From Litoditis marina (lineage: Eukaryota > Nematoda > Chromadorea > Rhabditida > Rhabditidae), in the NCBI GenBank assembly GCA_964036275.1, contig OZ038439.1:12939095-13003094 (forward strand): a stretch of DNA of 64,000 nucleotides, given 5' to 3'. Positions within the stretch are counted from its first letter, which is position 1. Every line of letters starts with the position of its first letter. Made by a program: the position numbers and the translations under genes. This document shows positions 12,601 through 24,341 of the stretch, piece by piece. Below the pieces are notes generated by a model that searched no databases, was not told the origin of the DNA, and saw only the letters and a program-made list of their open reading frames with translations.

Positions 12601-15600
12601 AGAGTACGTATGCTAGAAGATCCCGGTACCCTCATCCCGTTCTGCGTCTGCTCAAACATGCACTATTTCTCATCTCTTACATCCCGCCGGGCTCATTTTC
12701 CACCATTTGTGTCGGTCGTGTGAGGTGACCCCTCTCGATTGATTACTATGCCATCGCCTCGTCCAAAAATGGTACCACTTCAAACCCATTTTTCCACCCT
12801 TTTGAGTGAAATCAAAACTCTCAACGACAAACTCGACTCTCTGACCCAATCTCTACCTACTATTATTCAATCCCAACTTCACCACTTTAATGATCGTCGA
12901 TGTCTCACCATTTATGGCCTACCAGAGGATACTTCAACAAAGAAAAAGGTGAATGCAGTTTTCAATTTGGTTTCCGTTTCTCCATCTAATATTTCTATTC
13001 TTCACCGTTTGGGTAAACCTCGTCAAGATGGTTTACCTCGTCCACTCAAAGTATCTATCAAAGATGGTATTCCGTTTCCTCGTCTTATTGATCTTTCTAC
13101 TGCTATGAAGTCTGATGCTTCTATGTCAACTTTTCATGTTCGGAAGTTCGAGACCCCGGAACAGCGAAAGGCCGGATTCCTCGCCAGACAATCGAAACGA
13201 GACGCCGCCCGAGCTGAGGTCACCGACCAAACTACAACATCAACACCGTCTGCCGATCCTATTCTGCCAATTGAAATGGAGTTAGTTGAACAAACTAGAA
13301 ATGTCGTTTCCAATCTTGTGTCCGCATTTCCATCTCCAAAAGCTATATCTACCCGTACAACCCCTGTTCGTTTTGATGATCAACCTGCTATCCAAAGTCC
13401 CGTTCCTGTTGAAGTTACACAAAAATCTGATGAACCTTCTCCTATGTGTGATACACCATCCATTATTGACCCTCCATCGTTCCATGATGCTCTTGATGAT
13501 GCTTCTTTGAAATGTGTAAATGACAATGTTGACATATTGTATAATATGCAGCTGAGTGGAGTTTCTATGCGTGAACGTTACAGCTGTTTCCATGGGTGCT
13601 ATCAATTGACCCCTCATCTAGCCCCAATTGTTTCTGACGTGTACTTTGATCGCTATGGTTTCCGTTTCAACATCAATCAATCTTGGGTACCTCTTCCATC
13701 TCTGTCTTCTAACTGAGCCTCATTGACATCAACAACAAATGGTATTAGCAACTTTCTTCATGTACCTGTTTTTCTTTTGTTTTCTCAAATGTCAGTTTGA
13801 ACAGTTTACATTTTGTGATTTCATATTGGTCTATTATTATACTGATAAACATTATTATAGGATGTGAGAGACTAGAAATAGTGAGGCAGAGGGAAAGACG
13901 CAGGATGGGATGAAGGGGCCGGGATCTTCTAGCATATCTACTTACGTACCCCGGGGTACCTAAATATAACGTTGCGCGCGCCGAAACAGGCAAACACGTG
14001 TCAACCGTATGCAAATTAGGTTTGTTAGTTCGAATTTCACGTTGTACTTTTCGGTTGCTCTCGATAAGCTCTTTCATATTAACTTTCCTCTCTGCCCCCT
14101 CCAAAAACGTTCAGTAATTGTTATTATTATCCAACTAACACCTCAAGGACAAACCTTAGCGTAGCTAGCCATACAAATCAGAGACAAAGTTGCGTAATCT
14201 TGGTCTGGATTCGTTGTGTAGTTCCAAATTCCATGTTCCAATTCGGTGGCGCAAACGTGCGGAACAAAGTTATCAAACTATCTTTCTCGGCACGAAAGTC
14301 AACTCAAAATTATGCAAACTTGAGGTAAATTATGGAATAGTCAAGAAAAAGGATCAGTAATTTGAGTTCAATAGTACTCGTTTTCAAGTTGTTGTGCCTT
14401 GCAAACTTTCCGTGAACTCACACCAAAAAAGTGGTTACGAAGACATTTGAAAAAATTCCAGCTCACCTATGATGTTTCCATGGAAAGATACTCCACATAT
14501 TACGTGGCTATGATCGTACTTCCGTCCTTTATTCTCAACTTTATATCGGTCATTGGAGTGTTTCTCAAAGAGGGTGACAGTATGGGAAGGGTAGGTGGAG
14601 ATACATATAGTCGTCGCCAACGGAAACTCGGAGATATCACTGACTCGGCCCCCGCCGACTGAGTCGAAATTGAGACGGCAACGACAATGTCGCTGCCGTG
14701 ACAAATTTCACTCATGAAAATAGCATATGTTTTGAGGAGACGCAGGCTGATAAACAACATTTAAAACCGAGACGGCAACGACATTGTCGCGGCCGTCTCA
14801 CGTTTTACTCATAGAAGGTGGTAGAGTACTGTATATTTCACTTTCCGCTGTGTACGCACACATGTCGTCGATTCTAAAATTTGCCCGTCATGTAGTCTGA
14901 TAGCGTAATGGTTAGCGGCCTGCTACGAATCTTTCGCTCGCAGGATCGATTCCGGTAAGAGAGAGAGAGAAATTTATAAATTTGGCACCCACTATCACGA
15001 TTGACTTTGTTTGAGGCATTCGTATAGTGGCAGAAAAGCTATAAAGCGTCGTTGAAGTTATTTCATGGTTGTCACAGTCAAGCTCAAAAAACCTGTTTTT
15101 GTCAAACTCAAAAACTCCATTTGGTTCCAATTGAGTGTGTGCCAAACTATGAAAGGAGAATCGCCTCTAATTTTCGAAGAATGTTCACACGTCACGTGTC
15201 ACACTGTGTTTTTCATACTCACACTTTGTCCCCCTTTGGAAAACAACAATTCAGTTGAAACTTTCAGCTCATGATTGGTCTAACGAACATTCTTTCTCTC
15301 ACTTTTATATTTGGAATGATCGCCGAAAATCTGCCTTATTCGAAACATCTACCGCTTCTTGGTGAGTTTCCGACGTGAACAATTCTCATTTGCAATTTGA
15401 TCTACATTTCTACAAGATCTACATTAGCAAAGTTTGTTCATCGTTTAAATGCAAACGGATCTAACTACAAACACAGCAAAACTGATTACTCTGTTCCTAG
15501 TCCCTCATTTCATATTGCATCTGGAAAAAATGAGCTATTTCTAAATTCCGAGAATTCGATCACAAATCACATTATGCGTCCTGGGGTTTCAACAAAACTA

Positions 15601-16614
15601 TATCGAAAATCACCTAAACTTTCTAGTTATTTCATATGTTATATTACGAAAAATAGAAAACACTGTCTCTGGTTCTTGTACTACTGATTCCATCTCTTAT
15701 CTCGCATGTATGAAACATCCCGGGCCGGGTTGGGATGTTATCCTGAGCTCGCTTCGGCTACTTTCCGGCCGATTGAGGTCGGGATAACATCCCAACCCAG
15801 CCCGGCATATTTCATGTATACGGTCTCTGATTTCTCAGGATACTACGTTCTCATCAACCTTTGCATAATGGTAGTCAGTGTTCTGGTGGTTCTCTGGCTA
15901 CCTGGTCTACAGAACTACACATCAACGCTCAAGAAGTCAACACGCAGTAAGAAACTGAGGTGAGTATTCAGAATGCGAACTCGTTCTAGTTCCGGTCATT
16001 CCCACTGAAACTTGGCAGCGTGCCAATGTATATTCCAGGCTATTTTCCACCACTTTGGAGTTTTTCAAACAATTGCAATTCTCTGTTTGCGGTGGTTCAG
16101 TCACACGGTAACTCGTGAATGAGAAAAGTTTTTGGATCACTTTTGTTTCCTCTGGGAAATTGCCATTCGGAAATCTTGGCACGATGCCAATGAGTCTCAG
16201 TGCGAATGAAACAAACCATATGTGGTGTGTTGCTATGTTATAAGCTGTAATCCAACAAAAGTGTACAGTAAGCAATGTTGCTAGTGGACAGTACCTATAC
16301 CTGCACATATCATCTTGAACCGTATACTATGACACGCAATTGAGATAGCTTTAGATGGAGCACTTGTTAGCAGCACTTGATTTCGATTCTACCTCCCTTA
16401 AACTTAGAATTATATTTGAGTAGTCATTTATTGGTCAGATAATATACGGTAATTGTTTGATGTTTTCAAGAATGAAGCGTCAACAAAAATGAAATGAACA
16501 AATAACTCTTCCAGAAGCCTTTTGTCATCACCCCACCTTACCCTCCGTGGATTTTCGTTTTTCACAATTCAACTAGCGAATCACATCAACTTGGTCTACT
16601 TTCTGTGGTTGTAA
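9628..16614 (+). CDS. Cys-loop ligand-gated ion channel subunit, array copy B (12 exons, 382 aa)
   Basis: Exons: 9628-9708, 10006-10108, 10474-10535, 10883-10927, 11344-11453, 11693-11804, 12054-12176, 12487-12555, 14462-14590, 15268-15361, 15839-15959, 16515-16614 (383 codons with stop). Exons 3-12 have the same lengths and phases as copy A. The signal peptide is about 1-19 (hydrophobic core AWIVCIFIVLANG). The Cys-loop runs C168 to C182. M1 to M4 match copy A closely; for example both have ERYSTYYV before M1 and KEGDSMGR before M2. Exon 1 differs from copy A in length and phase. Exon 2 has two acceptors 13 bp apart (after 10005 or 10018); only the first keeps frame with the GATGTTT donor. 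The exon 7 acceptor is a weaker TTTCAAG. Intron 8 is 1.9 kb because of a nested element and ORF. Expected to be a membrane receptor subunit; ligand unknown. Confidence 0.88.
11101..11276. mobile_element. Palindromic MITE with near-perfect 50-bp terminal inverted repeats (channel B intron 4)
   Basis: Arms start GAGTACGTATGCTAGAATCT and meet at a CATCCCGCCGGGATG centre; the arms differ by one base over about 50 bp. The whole 176-bp unit can fold on itself. This is the best-preserved copy of the family. Confidence 0.88.
12601..13943. mobile_element. Same palindromic MITE split at its centre by the ORF1-like insert (channel B intron 8)
   Basis: Left arm 12601-12691 (AGAGTACGTATGCTAGAAG ... CATCCCGCCGGG). 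The right arm resumes at about 13860 (GATGTGAGAGAC ... TTCTAGCATATCTACT). The break falls at the palindrome centre. The inserted 1.17 kb carries the 325-codon reading frame. Confidence 0.82.
12739..13716 (+). CDS. Intact ORF1-like protein of a non-LTR retrotransposon, inside intron 8 of channel copy B (325 aa)
   Basis: A single uninterrupted reading frame of 325 codons. The region around residues 20-50 looks like a short coiled coil (LSEIKTLNDKLDSLTQSL). It is followed by an RRM-like stretch with LTIYGLPE, then a HRLGKPRQDG and RPLKVSI pattern, then a charged segment rich in K, R and E. That order is what non-LTR (LINE) ORF1 proteins show; I infer nucleic-acid chaperone or RNP function. The second half is low-complexity Ser/Pro/Thr and ends in a run I do not recognise. 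No reverse transcriptase or endonuclease frame follows, and no poly(A) tail is seen. It lies in a block of about 1.17 kb (12692-13859) that splits a palindromic element at its centre. It could instead be a domesticated or non-autonomous ORF1-only element. Confidence 0.6.
   Translation: MITMPSPRPKMVPLQTHFSTLLSEIKTLNDKLDSLTQSLPTIIQSQLHHFNDRRCLTIYGLPEDTSTKKKVNAVFNLVSVSPSNISILHRLGKPRQDGLPRPLKVSIKDGIPFPRLIDLSTAMKSDASMSTFHVRKFETPEQRKAGFLARQSKRDAARAEVTDQTTTSTPSADPILPIEMELVEQTRNVVSNLVSAFPSPKAISTRTTPVRFDDQPAIQSPVPVEVTQKSDEPSPMCDTPSIIDPPSFHDALDDASLKCVNDNVDILYNMQLSGVSMRERYSCFHGCYQLTPHLAPIVSDVYFDRYGFRFNINQSWVPLPSLSSN
14606..14995 (+). mobile_element. tRNA-like MITE/SINE, copy 5, with inserted hairpins (channel B intron 9)
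   Basis: Left end TATAGTCGTCGCCAACGG at 14606, tRNA-like core at about 14898-14960, right end CACCCACTAT. About 180 bp at 14636-14815 interrupt the left part: two copies of a GAGACGGCAACGACA hairpin plus a GACTCGGC/GCCGACTGAGTC palindrome. Confidence 0.82.
15703..15822. repeat. Palindromic element with CCGGGTTGGGATGTTATCC arms (channel B intron 10)
   Basis: The left arm (about 15703-15743) and right arm (about 15782-15822) are about 41-bp inverted repeats with a few mismatches, separated by about 40 bp. It ends only 16 bp before exon 11, close to the branch-point region. Confidence 0.75.
15984..16221. mobile_element. MITE with TTGGCAGCGTGCCA ends, copy 2 (channel B intron 11)
   Basis: Left CATTCCCACTGAAACTTGGC, right CTTGGCACGATGCCAATGAG then TCTCAGTGCGAATGAAAC. 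The internal GGTGGTTCAGTCACACGGTA matches copy 1 with changes. Confidence 0.8.
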
Positions 16615-18503
16615 CTGTTTTCCAAAATCTCTTTTCGTAAGATTATTGCTAGTGGTCCAATAGCTACCTGCCTATTCTCGTGAATTCCTTCCCCTACCTC
16701 ACTGAGGAGCCTCAGGGGGGAGGTATCTTGATTTCAAGTGGTTGGGTCTGGGGTAGAGGCGAAACGTACCACTTTCTTCTCTTTCATATTTATATTCATT
16801 TAGTTTAATCTTTTGCTTATCGAGCTTCTCAATTTATTTGCGCTAAACCATTGAATCTCCTTCGTGAAGTATAGAAGTCAAGTTCCACGTTTGTGTTACA
16901 TATATTGTGTTCAATGATAAATAGGAAATATCAGGAGAGAGAAATATAATCTACTTCATTTCATTTTCATGTTTACCTCATATAAACCTTGTTTTTACTG
17001 TAAACAATGGAATTTGTCGGCAGAAACGAATAAATTATGTGTGACTATCTCTTTGCGTTGTGGTGTATCGTAGTACATAGGAACACAGAGCGAAATTGCA
17101 TGATTTAGTATTTCTTGAAATGTGAGAAAAAAACTTCTGCCCTGATAAGCAGCTTTAAACTTCAAAATAAGGTTTTATGAACTTACTTCCATTCAATAAT
17201 TTATTCAAAACACTAGCAACACACTTAATTTGTTCGGGCGCTAGGTGCTGTTTTGTCAAATGAGCATTGAAAATCGAGTCCTTTTATAGTGACTTGAAGA
17301 TGTTACAGATATATATCTTAATTTGTCCGTTGCTTGGCCAATTTCATTTTTAAGGCAAATTATCTTATCTGGTGACATTGAAGGAATTCTAATTCACATT
17401 TAAAACATTATTCTTCAAAAACAAAAAACGATCTGAACGATTTGTTCTAAGCTTTCAATTCGTGCCTTTTTAGCAATAGCAGATTTCGTTTATTGAGTTC
17501 TCATGAGATGAAAAGTAAACAGTTTGATTGATCAGACGGATTACTTTCGGTATTTGCCTATCTTTTTCGAGCAATCCCGGTGCGAAGTAGCTTTTTGCGA
17601 CAGAACCAGTCAAACTTCAAACGTGTGAGAACACTCAGTTCAGGCCCTATTTCGGTGTCGTAGACAACTTTTCATCAGGTTTTCATTGTGTACATTACGG
17701 AAAAGCTTCCTCGTTTTATTGTTGGGAGTTTATTGTTACTTACTTGTATGTTGCTATTCAACTATGAAAATCATCAGTTCAAACTTCATTCAGTACCGTT
17801 TTTTAATGAAATCTCTTTTCGGACAGTTCTCCATGAGCTTTTCTCGTGAAAGTTTTTTGAAAGTTAATAAGTTTCTGATGTTGTGATAGAGTGTAACATT
17901 GCCTCACACTTTGGAAAAACAAATCTCTATAGCTAACATGTCACTTTTTGTTCGATTCGCTTATCTTTACGATGGCAGATAGCTATGTAAACGCACGTGT
18001 CGCTCCGCACTACCACCTACTACTGTCCTGCGTTAAAAGTGGCGCCAAATTGATCCCTAGCAGATTTTGACTTCAAGTAAACTTTACTTTACTTTCTCGA
18101 ATCCTGAGAGGGTCTTTAAGTTGAGCTGCTATTACTGGCCATTTTGTTTCGTAATATCGCGCTTCTCGGGTTTACAGAGTTATGAGGCTGTATTCATGGA
18201 CATCCAGATTTTCACATTTCAACATGCGTCTTCTCAAACTTCCGGCATTGTTTTTTGCTGATATATCCCAGTGATATACCTTTTTTGGCGGAATGCTGAC
18301 TTGCTGACGCAGCGCTTAAAACGCAAGATTGGATGAAGGTACCAGAATGTTTCAGCATGTGCTCTGGTTAGTGTGAGAGTCCATCCAGTTCTATCTCAGG
18401 TTGCGCTTTGACTGAGACAAGACTCCACTCACTGTTCAAATGTTGATGTGATTTTGTTCTGTTCCATTGAGTTTGTTCGTAATGAGAGTGCTATTCAGAA
18501 TCT
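16615..18503. other. Spacer between channel copy B and the PLD3-like gene
   Basis: No exon found on either strand. Includes one copy of a dispersed repeat at 16671-16775 (the other copy, inverted, is in an rpt-2 intron) and a half element at 18305-18362 (GCAAGATTGGATGAAGGTACC). The remainder is AT-rich single-copy-looking DNA. Confidence 0.6.
16671..16775. repeat. Dispersed repeat, copy 1
   Basis: Contains GAATTCCTTCCCCTACCTCA, GAGGAGCCTCAGGGGGGAGG and a tail GAGGCGAAACGTACCACTTTC. The complementary series occurs at 61062-61160. Confidence 0.65.
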
Positions 18504-21500
18504 ATGGTGTCGCCAGCGATCTACAGTCATGCGCTGACTGTGCTAGTCGCCGTACTTTTGACCTCCGGAATTTGGCTCACGGTCAGTTTTTCTGAATTAA
18601 AGTTGTATTCTTACACTTGATGTTGTTGCAATACGAGATATGGCCTCGATTGGTAAAACCGAACCACTAGAAGAAGTAGAGAACCTCAATACTTGCCAAG
18701 TTGAAGATAGGTTGACGTTTTCGCTATGTGTTACTGACGGTTTTGTTCATAGAAGCCCTTTTTAGCCTGTTGTATACAGTTCTCTAGAGATTAAGACTGT
18801 ACTTCTTGAAAATTCAGGCATATTTCGTTGGTGTGAAACCGGACAAAGTCGTCAATTACAACACGTACACCAACAACAATGAGACTACAAACAACACTTG
18901 CGGCACACCTCCACCTAATGAAACTTGCGGTGACACTTGCGAGTGAGTTCAACCAAAGATGTCGCCGGTCGGCTGTAGCATACTGTATGTCTAAATTATT
19001 CATGTGCTGTTCATTATTCTCTAACCCCACCAGAGTCTCTAGCTTTTACAGACTTAGTGGGTTGCACACGAAATCACTTTCATCATCAGATTTTATATCG
19101 AACATCAGGTTTCTAATCGAACAAAAATTTCAACCGCGTTTCACCTTTTTGCCACCGTAAACTGTCATCCTGGTGACACGTAGACGTGATATTAAGGGGC
19201 TGTAAATCGTATCTTATCTCAAGAAGTTCCAGATTTATTTACAGAAGACGATTGATTGAAATAAATGAGGATAATTGACATGTTTTGCTGAGAACTACCT
19301 AAAAAGAAATATTCGATGTGATCCTACATAACATACACAGAAGTCTTGAGATGCTATAGTATCTTCTTAGAGGAAAGAAGTCGATAATGTACACTCTGTT
19401 TCACCAATCGATGTTCTCCTACAGTAATCTGTCAAATATTCTGCTGGCTTTCTCTAATGAGTAATTCATCATTTTTGTTTCAAACGTTTAGAGTTTGTTG
19501 TAGTATACATTCAGAAGACACTTTCCAAATTCTATAAGGAATCGAAAAACGCCACCATACCAAACTTTTACTTTAAAGTTTGAGCATATTACTGTAGAGG
19601 GGTATAGGTGGGTGGAACCAACTATAAATCAACCTGTGAACCGTAATGTTTGTAGTTTGATCTCGCAATAGTTCAGTCGTATTTCGCGAAATGTGCCGTT
19701 AATGTAGATCAAACTACATTTCAGACATTGTTCTTCTCTCCCAAGTATTGCTCTTGCACATCAACGAAAACAACTGAAACTCAATGACATTCACATTTCA
19801 CAGAAATATGGATAAAACACATTTTCTTCAGATTTGTGATCTGTGAATCTATCCCAGCTGGCCTGCAGTTCGACCCGAAATACCCCATATTCAACACCAC
19901 CACTAGCTGTTGGATGCGACTTATGAGTAAGCATTATTGTACACTAGTTCTAGAGTATAAGTGGGAAAAATTAGTTAAAAGTCTATATTGAATAGAAGTA
20001 ATTCCAGTGAAAATCTCTGCAAACGAACATACTAGAGTTGCGATTGTCCGGTTTATTACCTTATTGCCAGCGATAAGGGAGGCAATAAACAAATTACAAC
20101 GACCTTCGAAGAAAAAGTTCATCTTTCATCGATAATCATCTCAAAACGCAGGACTTCAAACGAATAAATTAATTTAGTTCATTCAAACGAGGCAATTTTT
20201 AACTTCGATCACCTGCAGATTCCGGCTTATCATTCAGCATGTACGAGTCAATGGAAGTATGAACGTTCTTGGCATTAAACTTAAAACATTAAACGAAATT
20301 TTCTCAATACTTCCAGATGAGGCGAAGGAGGACATTCTACTCGGCAGTTTCTATTGGAGTTTGTTGGTGTCGGAAACCGGTGATAACTACACCACTGACC
20401 CCACCAACACATCTGGGGATGTAAGTTTGTTAAAATTTGGATTGGTTGTGTTTTAGTAGATCAACATTTGTACAAACAATACACAACCTAACTTCTTTCA
20501 AATCTTTTGTTGTGAACAAAGGAGTTTTCGTGGGCTGATAGAAAGTGATCGATAAAAATGAGAATTTTTACTAGCTCAAACAACTAATTGAGATAGTTGT
20601 ATATACATTTAGAGTATAATTTCTACTTCAGGGAACTCTCATTTACAACACCCTCTTGAACACAGCAAAACGAGGAGTAAACGTGCGAATCGCTCAGAAT
20701 TATCAGGAGGGAGGTGGGTCATATTACTCAACTAGACATCAAACTACAAACACTGCGAGATAATATAAATGAAACAGATTAAATGTATCAGTCAGCTTCA
20801 CTTGATCTACCCCTGTAGCTGCAAGCGTTATGAACATGTGCTAATTATAAATCAAACATTCCTCCAGGCTATGTCGAAACTACCAATCTTGAGAAGAACT
20901 CTAACGGCAAGGTGCAGGTCCGCACACTGAACTTCAAAAACTGGTGAGTCCAGCACAAATTGGGTGAAAGAGTATTAACCGTAGAGTGTGACAGTCAAAC
21001 TCTCACTTTAAATAATGACCGATGTGAAATTTATACTATATGATGACGTTGTGCTCATAGTGTTCTACCCAGAAAAGGACTATCTACAAGTTCTCAGAAC
21101 GGAAACTAGTCCAGGTACTCCAAAATCTGTTCAGGTATCCCGGCGGTATTCTGCACACTAAGTCGTGGTCCATCGACGGCAAACATTTCTACGTCGGATC
21201 TGCCAACTTTGATTGGCGATCTCTGGAGCAGGTTGGTCATCGTTTCGTTTTTTGAAAAGTTTTCTTAACTTGTAACAATGATTAATAAAAGCGGCTTTCG
21301 CAGTTCACTTTATTATTCGTTGGAAGAAAAAAGATTTTTGTTAAAAGATGAATGATAGCTTGCAGTTTTGATTAATAATTTGTTCGCTAAATTTGATATT
21401 ATTCACAAATTTCACAGGTGAAAGAGCTGGGAATCGCCGCATTTAACTGTCCTTGCTTGGCGGGAGATTTGAAAAAATTGTTGGAGATATATTGGAAGAT

Positions 21501-24341
21501 GGGGGAGCCTGGAGCAAAACTACCGAAACAGTGAGTCACCATTTGATCAATGTCACTGATCGGACACTGTCAATTGGCAGTCAAGTGTAACATAAATTGA
21601 AAACAGAGGAAGGAATATCACTGCAATTTTCAGATAAATCTGACAAACAAACCTCAAATCTCTTAAATAGCCCCAAGAACCTATTTAAAACGACGTCAAC
21701 CAACGAACAAAAAGGGGAAAATTATGAGTGTACAGTTTTACACTTAGTTTTGTGTTTGAGATGGTCTGCTGAATACTCCACACCCGCCAATAGCCAATCG
21801 CCCACCACCGTTCCACAGGGAACCAAGGGAAATCAAGATGTATACTTCTCGGTTGGTTTGTGATTGAATCGGTAGTTGTTCGTGTAATTATGACCTCGAA
21901 ATTGAACAAACTCCACTATCTTCAACCCGGTCCAGCAAAAAAGTTTCTGACTGGTCCATATCGGACTTGATCGGATTTTGAGTATTTTATATGTTTTACT
22001 GACCAAACTACAACTAGCAGTTATGTAGTTTGATTGATAATTCTGATATTTCAGGCCTCTCCCCCGGGTTTCCAATCGTGTGGTCGCGAAGATGATCTGG
22101 CCACCATGATTCGTGCTATTGATGCTGCTCAGGTATGAGGAATCATTTCTCGAAACGTTTCCAGATAGAAGGTCTGAACCAAACTCACAAGAACGTGTTT
22201 TATTCATGTGAAACCGAAAAACTACGAAAAACACGAATAATTTACTAAGCGAAAACAATTACCAGCTAGAGATATCACTTACACTAAGCTACACTCAGGG
22301 ACGATCAATATTTGTTCAATGTTTCTTTTAAACATCGTAATCATTAACTCTGCCAGTTTTGTTAATGATATTTTCCAGGAATACGTAAATCTAGCGGTAA
22401 TGGACTACGCGCCAGCCACACTTTACATGCAAGACAAGAATTTGTGAGTTTTGCGTCAGTGTTAGTTTGAAAAAAAGTTGTTCTCCGAATGGTTGCGAAA
22501 CACCTTTTGAGTTATTTGTCACACATACACTTGCAAGTGAAACATTTCCCAGAAGAAACCAGGTTGAAACTGTATTATTTTACTGTGTACAAACAAATCT
22601 GGCGGAATACTACAAAACACTTTGTAATTTTCACCAATATAAAAGCATTATCGACTTGAATTTCAACACATAATGTGTTACAGCTGGTTCCCCGCTCTAG
22701 ATGATGCTATCAGACGTGCGGCTTTCGATAGAAAAGTGAAGGTGAGAACTTTTCACTTATCAGTAAATCCTAAGTTCACACTTCCCTTTGTAATTATTTC
22801 TGAAATTGAGAACTTGGAGGATGAACCCGTAACAAATCAACGTTTTCACGACCACGAGGTTGAATGAACTCAGTCATTGAAAAGCAATCGTTACGAATTT
22901 CTGTCTCTCGTCGGCATCGAACCTGCGAACAAAAGATTCGTAGCAGGGCGCGAACAACTGCGCTATTAGAGAACATAACCGGCAAGCTTTGCAATCAAAG
23001 GCATGTATGCGTACACAGCGGAAAGTGAGATATACAGTACCCTGCCGCCTTGCCGTTGGCAACGACTATATCGTAATATGTTCTTGCTCATTTCTATTTT
23101 GTGATAACTCATCGATTTCAGGTACGTTTCATGCTGTCCAAGTGGCCCCATACCTACCAGGAGTTCTACTCCTACATGCGTTCTCTACAAGATCTCAGTG
23201 ACACTTTGCCGTGTACCAAGTCTACGAGTAAGTTCACTTCATCTGAATTCAATCAACACAACAAACTGGGCGATAGTGATACTATTGATGTTATAGTCGT
23301 CGCCAACGGAAAATCGAGAGGGTACTGTGTATCTAACTTTCCGCTGTGTAAGCACACATGTGTTAGATTTCGAAGCCTGTCAATTATGTGCTCTAATAGC
23401 GCAGTGTTCATCGCTCTGCTACGAATCTTTTGCTCGCAGGTTCGATTCCGGCGAGCGATAGAAGTTTATAAATTTGGCACTCACTATACACTTGGTTTGT
23501 CTAAAGTTTCTGTTTAGCCTCAAATGAAGCTGTCTGCAGCAGTGTGTTTTGAACCGGTTCATCAACCTATACTGGTAAATTGATTGCTGAGTTTTCTCAA
23601 ACTCAAAACTCAACATTTTATTATATTCAAAAATTCGATATCTCGAAATCGCTCTATTGATTTCATCCATGGATATTGACTTTTCAGACGGAACTTGCAT
23701 CAAACAAGGATCGATTGAGGTGAAAATGATCGAAGTTCCTGCTATGACCTACGGGGCAGTTCCCTACGGAAGAGTCTATCATAACAAGTACTTCGTAACC
23801 GAGAAGACCGCTTATGTCGGTGAGTTATTGTTGAAACATATTTGCACAATGAAAAATTAGAGTAACGCTTAGAACTCAGCAAAACCAAACTGCAATACAG
23901 CGTGATAGAGCAACTTACGCCACATAAGTCTGCTTTGGACTCAACGAATCCTATAACTCTTTGCTGATCTTACTTTGTGAGAAGTTTGCGAAATTTGCCT
24001 CAATGTCAGACTCGGCACACAACGGCACATCATGTCTCCTAATTTTCAATTGAGTGCCGCAACAATTTTCGTTGAATTGTTCAATCCAGTACAGTATGAG
24101 CGTTGATCGTTTAAAAAACTACAAAAAGAAGACTACAATATTTCCAGGTACTTCGAACTGGAGTGCCGACTACTGGCTGTACACTGCCGGTATCGGAATA
24201 GTCATCTCTAGTGATGACGTCACGAAAAAGTCGTATTTGGTGGAACAATTAAATTCGGTGTTCATGAGGGACTGGACATCAAACTACACAATGAACCTGC
24301 CGTTTATGACCGCAGGGCCTGATCCGGTTAAACTGAAGTAA
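18504..24341 (+). CDS. PLD3-like phospholipase D family protein (15 exons, 497 aa)
   Basis: Exons: 18504-18581, 18818-18942, 19832-19926, 20317-20420, 20632-20713, 20868-20943, 21135-21231, 21418-21530, 21761-21851, 22055-22132, 22379-22443, 22684-22741, 23122-23227, 23688-23819, 24148-24341. The length fits PLD3/PLD4 (about 490 aa). An N-terminal hydrophobic segment (about 10-25) suggests a type II membrane anchor. An Asn/Thr/Cys-rich stalk with N-glycosylation sites follows, then the [14 protein letters not shown] start of the catalytic domain. HKD motif 1: H194, K196, D201, then GSAN. Motif 2: H421, K423 with E428 in place of Asp, then GTSNW, as in PLD3. Family members are lysosomal/ER proteins with exonuclease or lipid-handling activity; which applies here is unknown. 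Exon 9 uses an unusual TTTGAG acceptor. Skipping a spurious 38-base exon at 20219-20256 restores frame and the family alignment. The ATG lies 4 bases after a TATTCAG acceptor. Confidence 0.9.
22888..23070 (-). mobile_element. tRNA-like MITE/SINE, copy 6 (PLD intron 12)
   Basis: Inverted copy. GGCATCGAACCTGCGAAC contains the B box in reverse; AACTGCGCTATTAG is the A box in reverse. It ends AACGACTATA. The outer TATAGTGAGTGCC end is lost. Confidence 0.85.
23292..23488 (+). mobile_element. tRNA-like MITE/SINE, copy 7 (PLD intron 13)
   Basis: Full length: TATAGTCGTCGCCAACGG to CTCACTATA. A box TAGCGCAGTG with one change after it, B box GGTTCGATTCC perfect. Confidence 0.9.

Noticed and set aside
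15397..15687. A 96-codon frame in channel copy B intron 10
   Set aside because: No resemblance to any protein, no splice support, and copy A has no counterpart in its shorter intron.
20219..20256. A possible extra PLD exon encoding [13 protein letters not shown]
   Set aside because: It has plausible splice signals but breaks the frame into the next exon. Joining 19926 directly to 20317 keeps frame and gives the exact family spacing between the Trp and the FYW motif.
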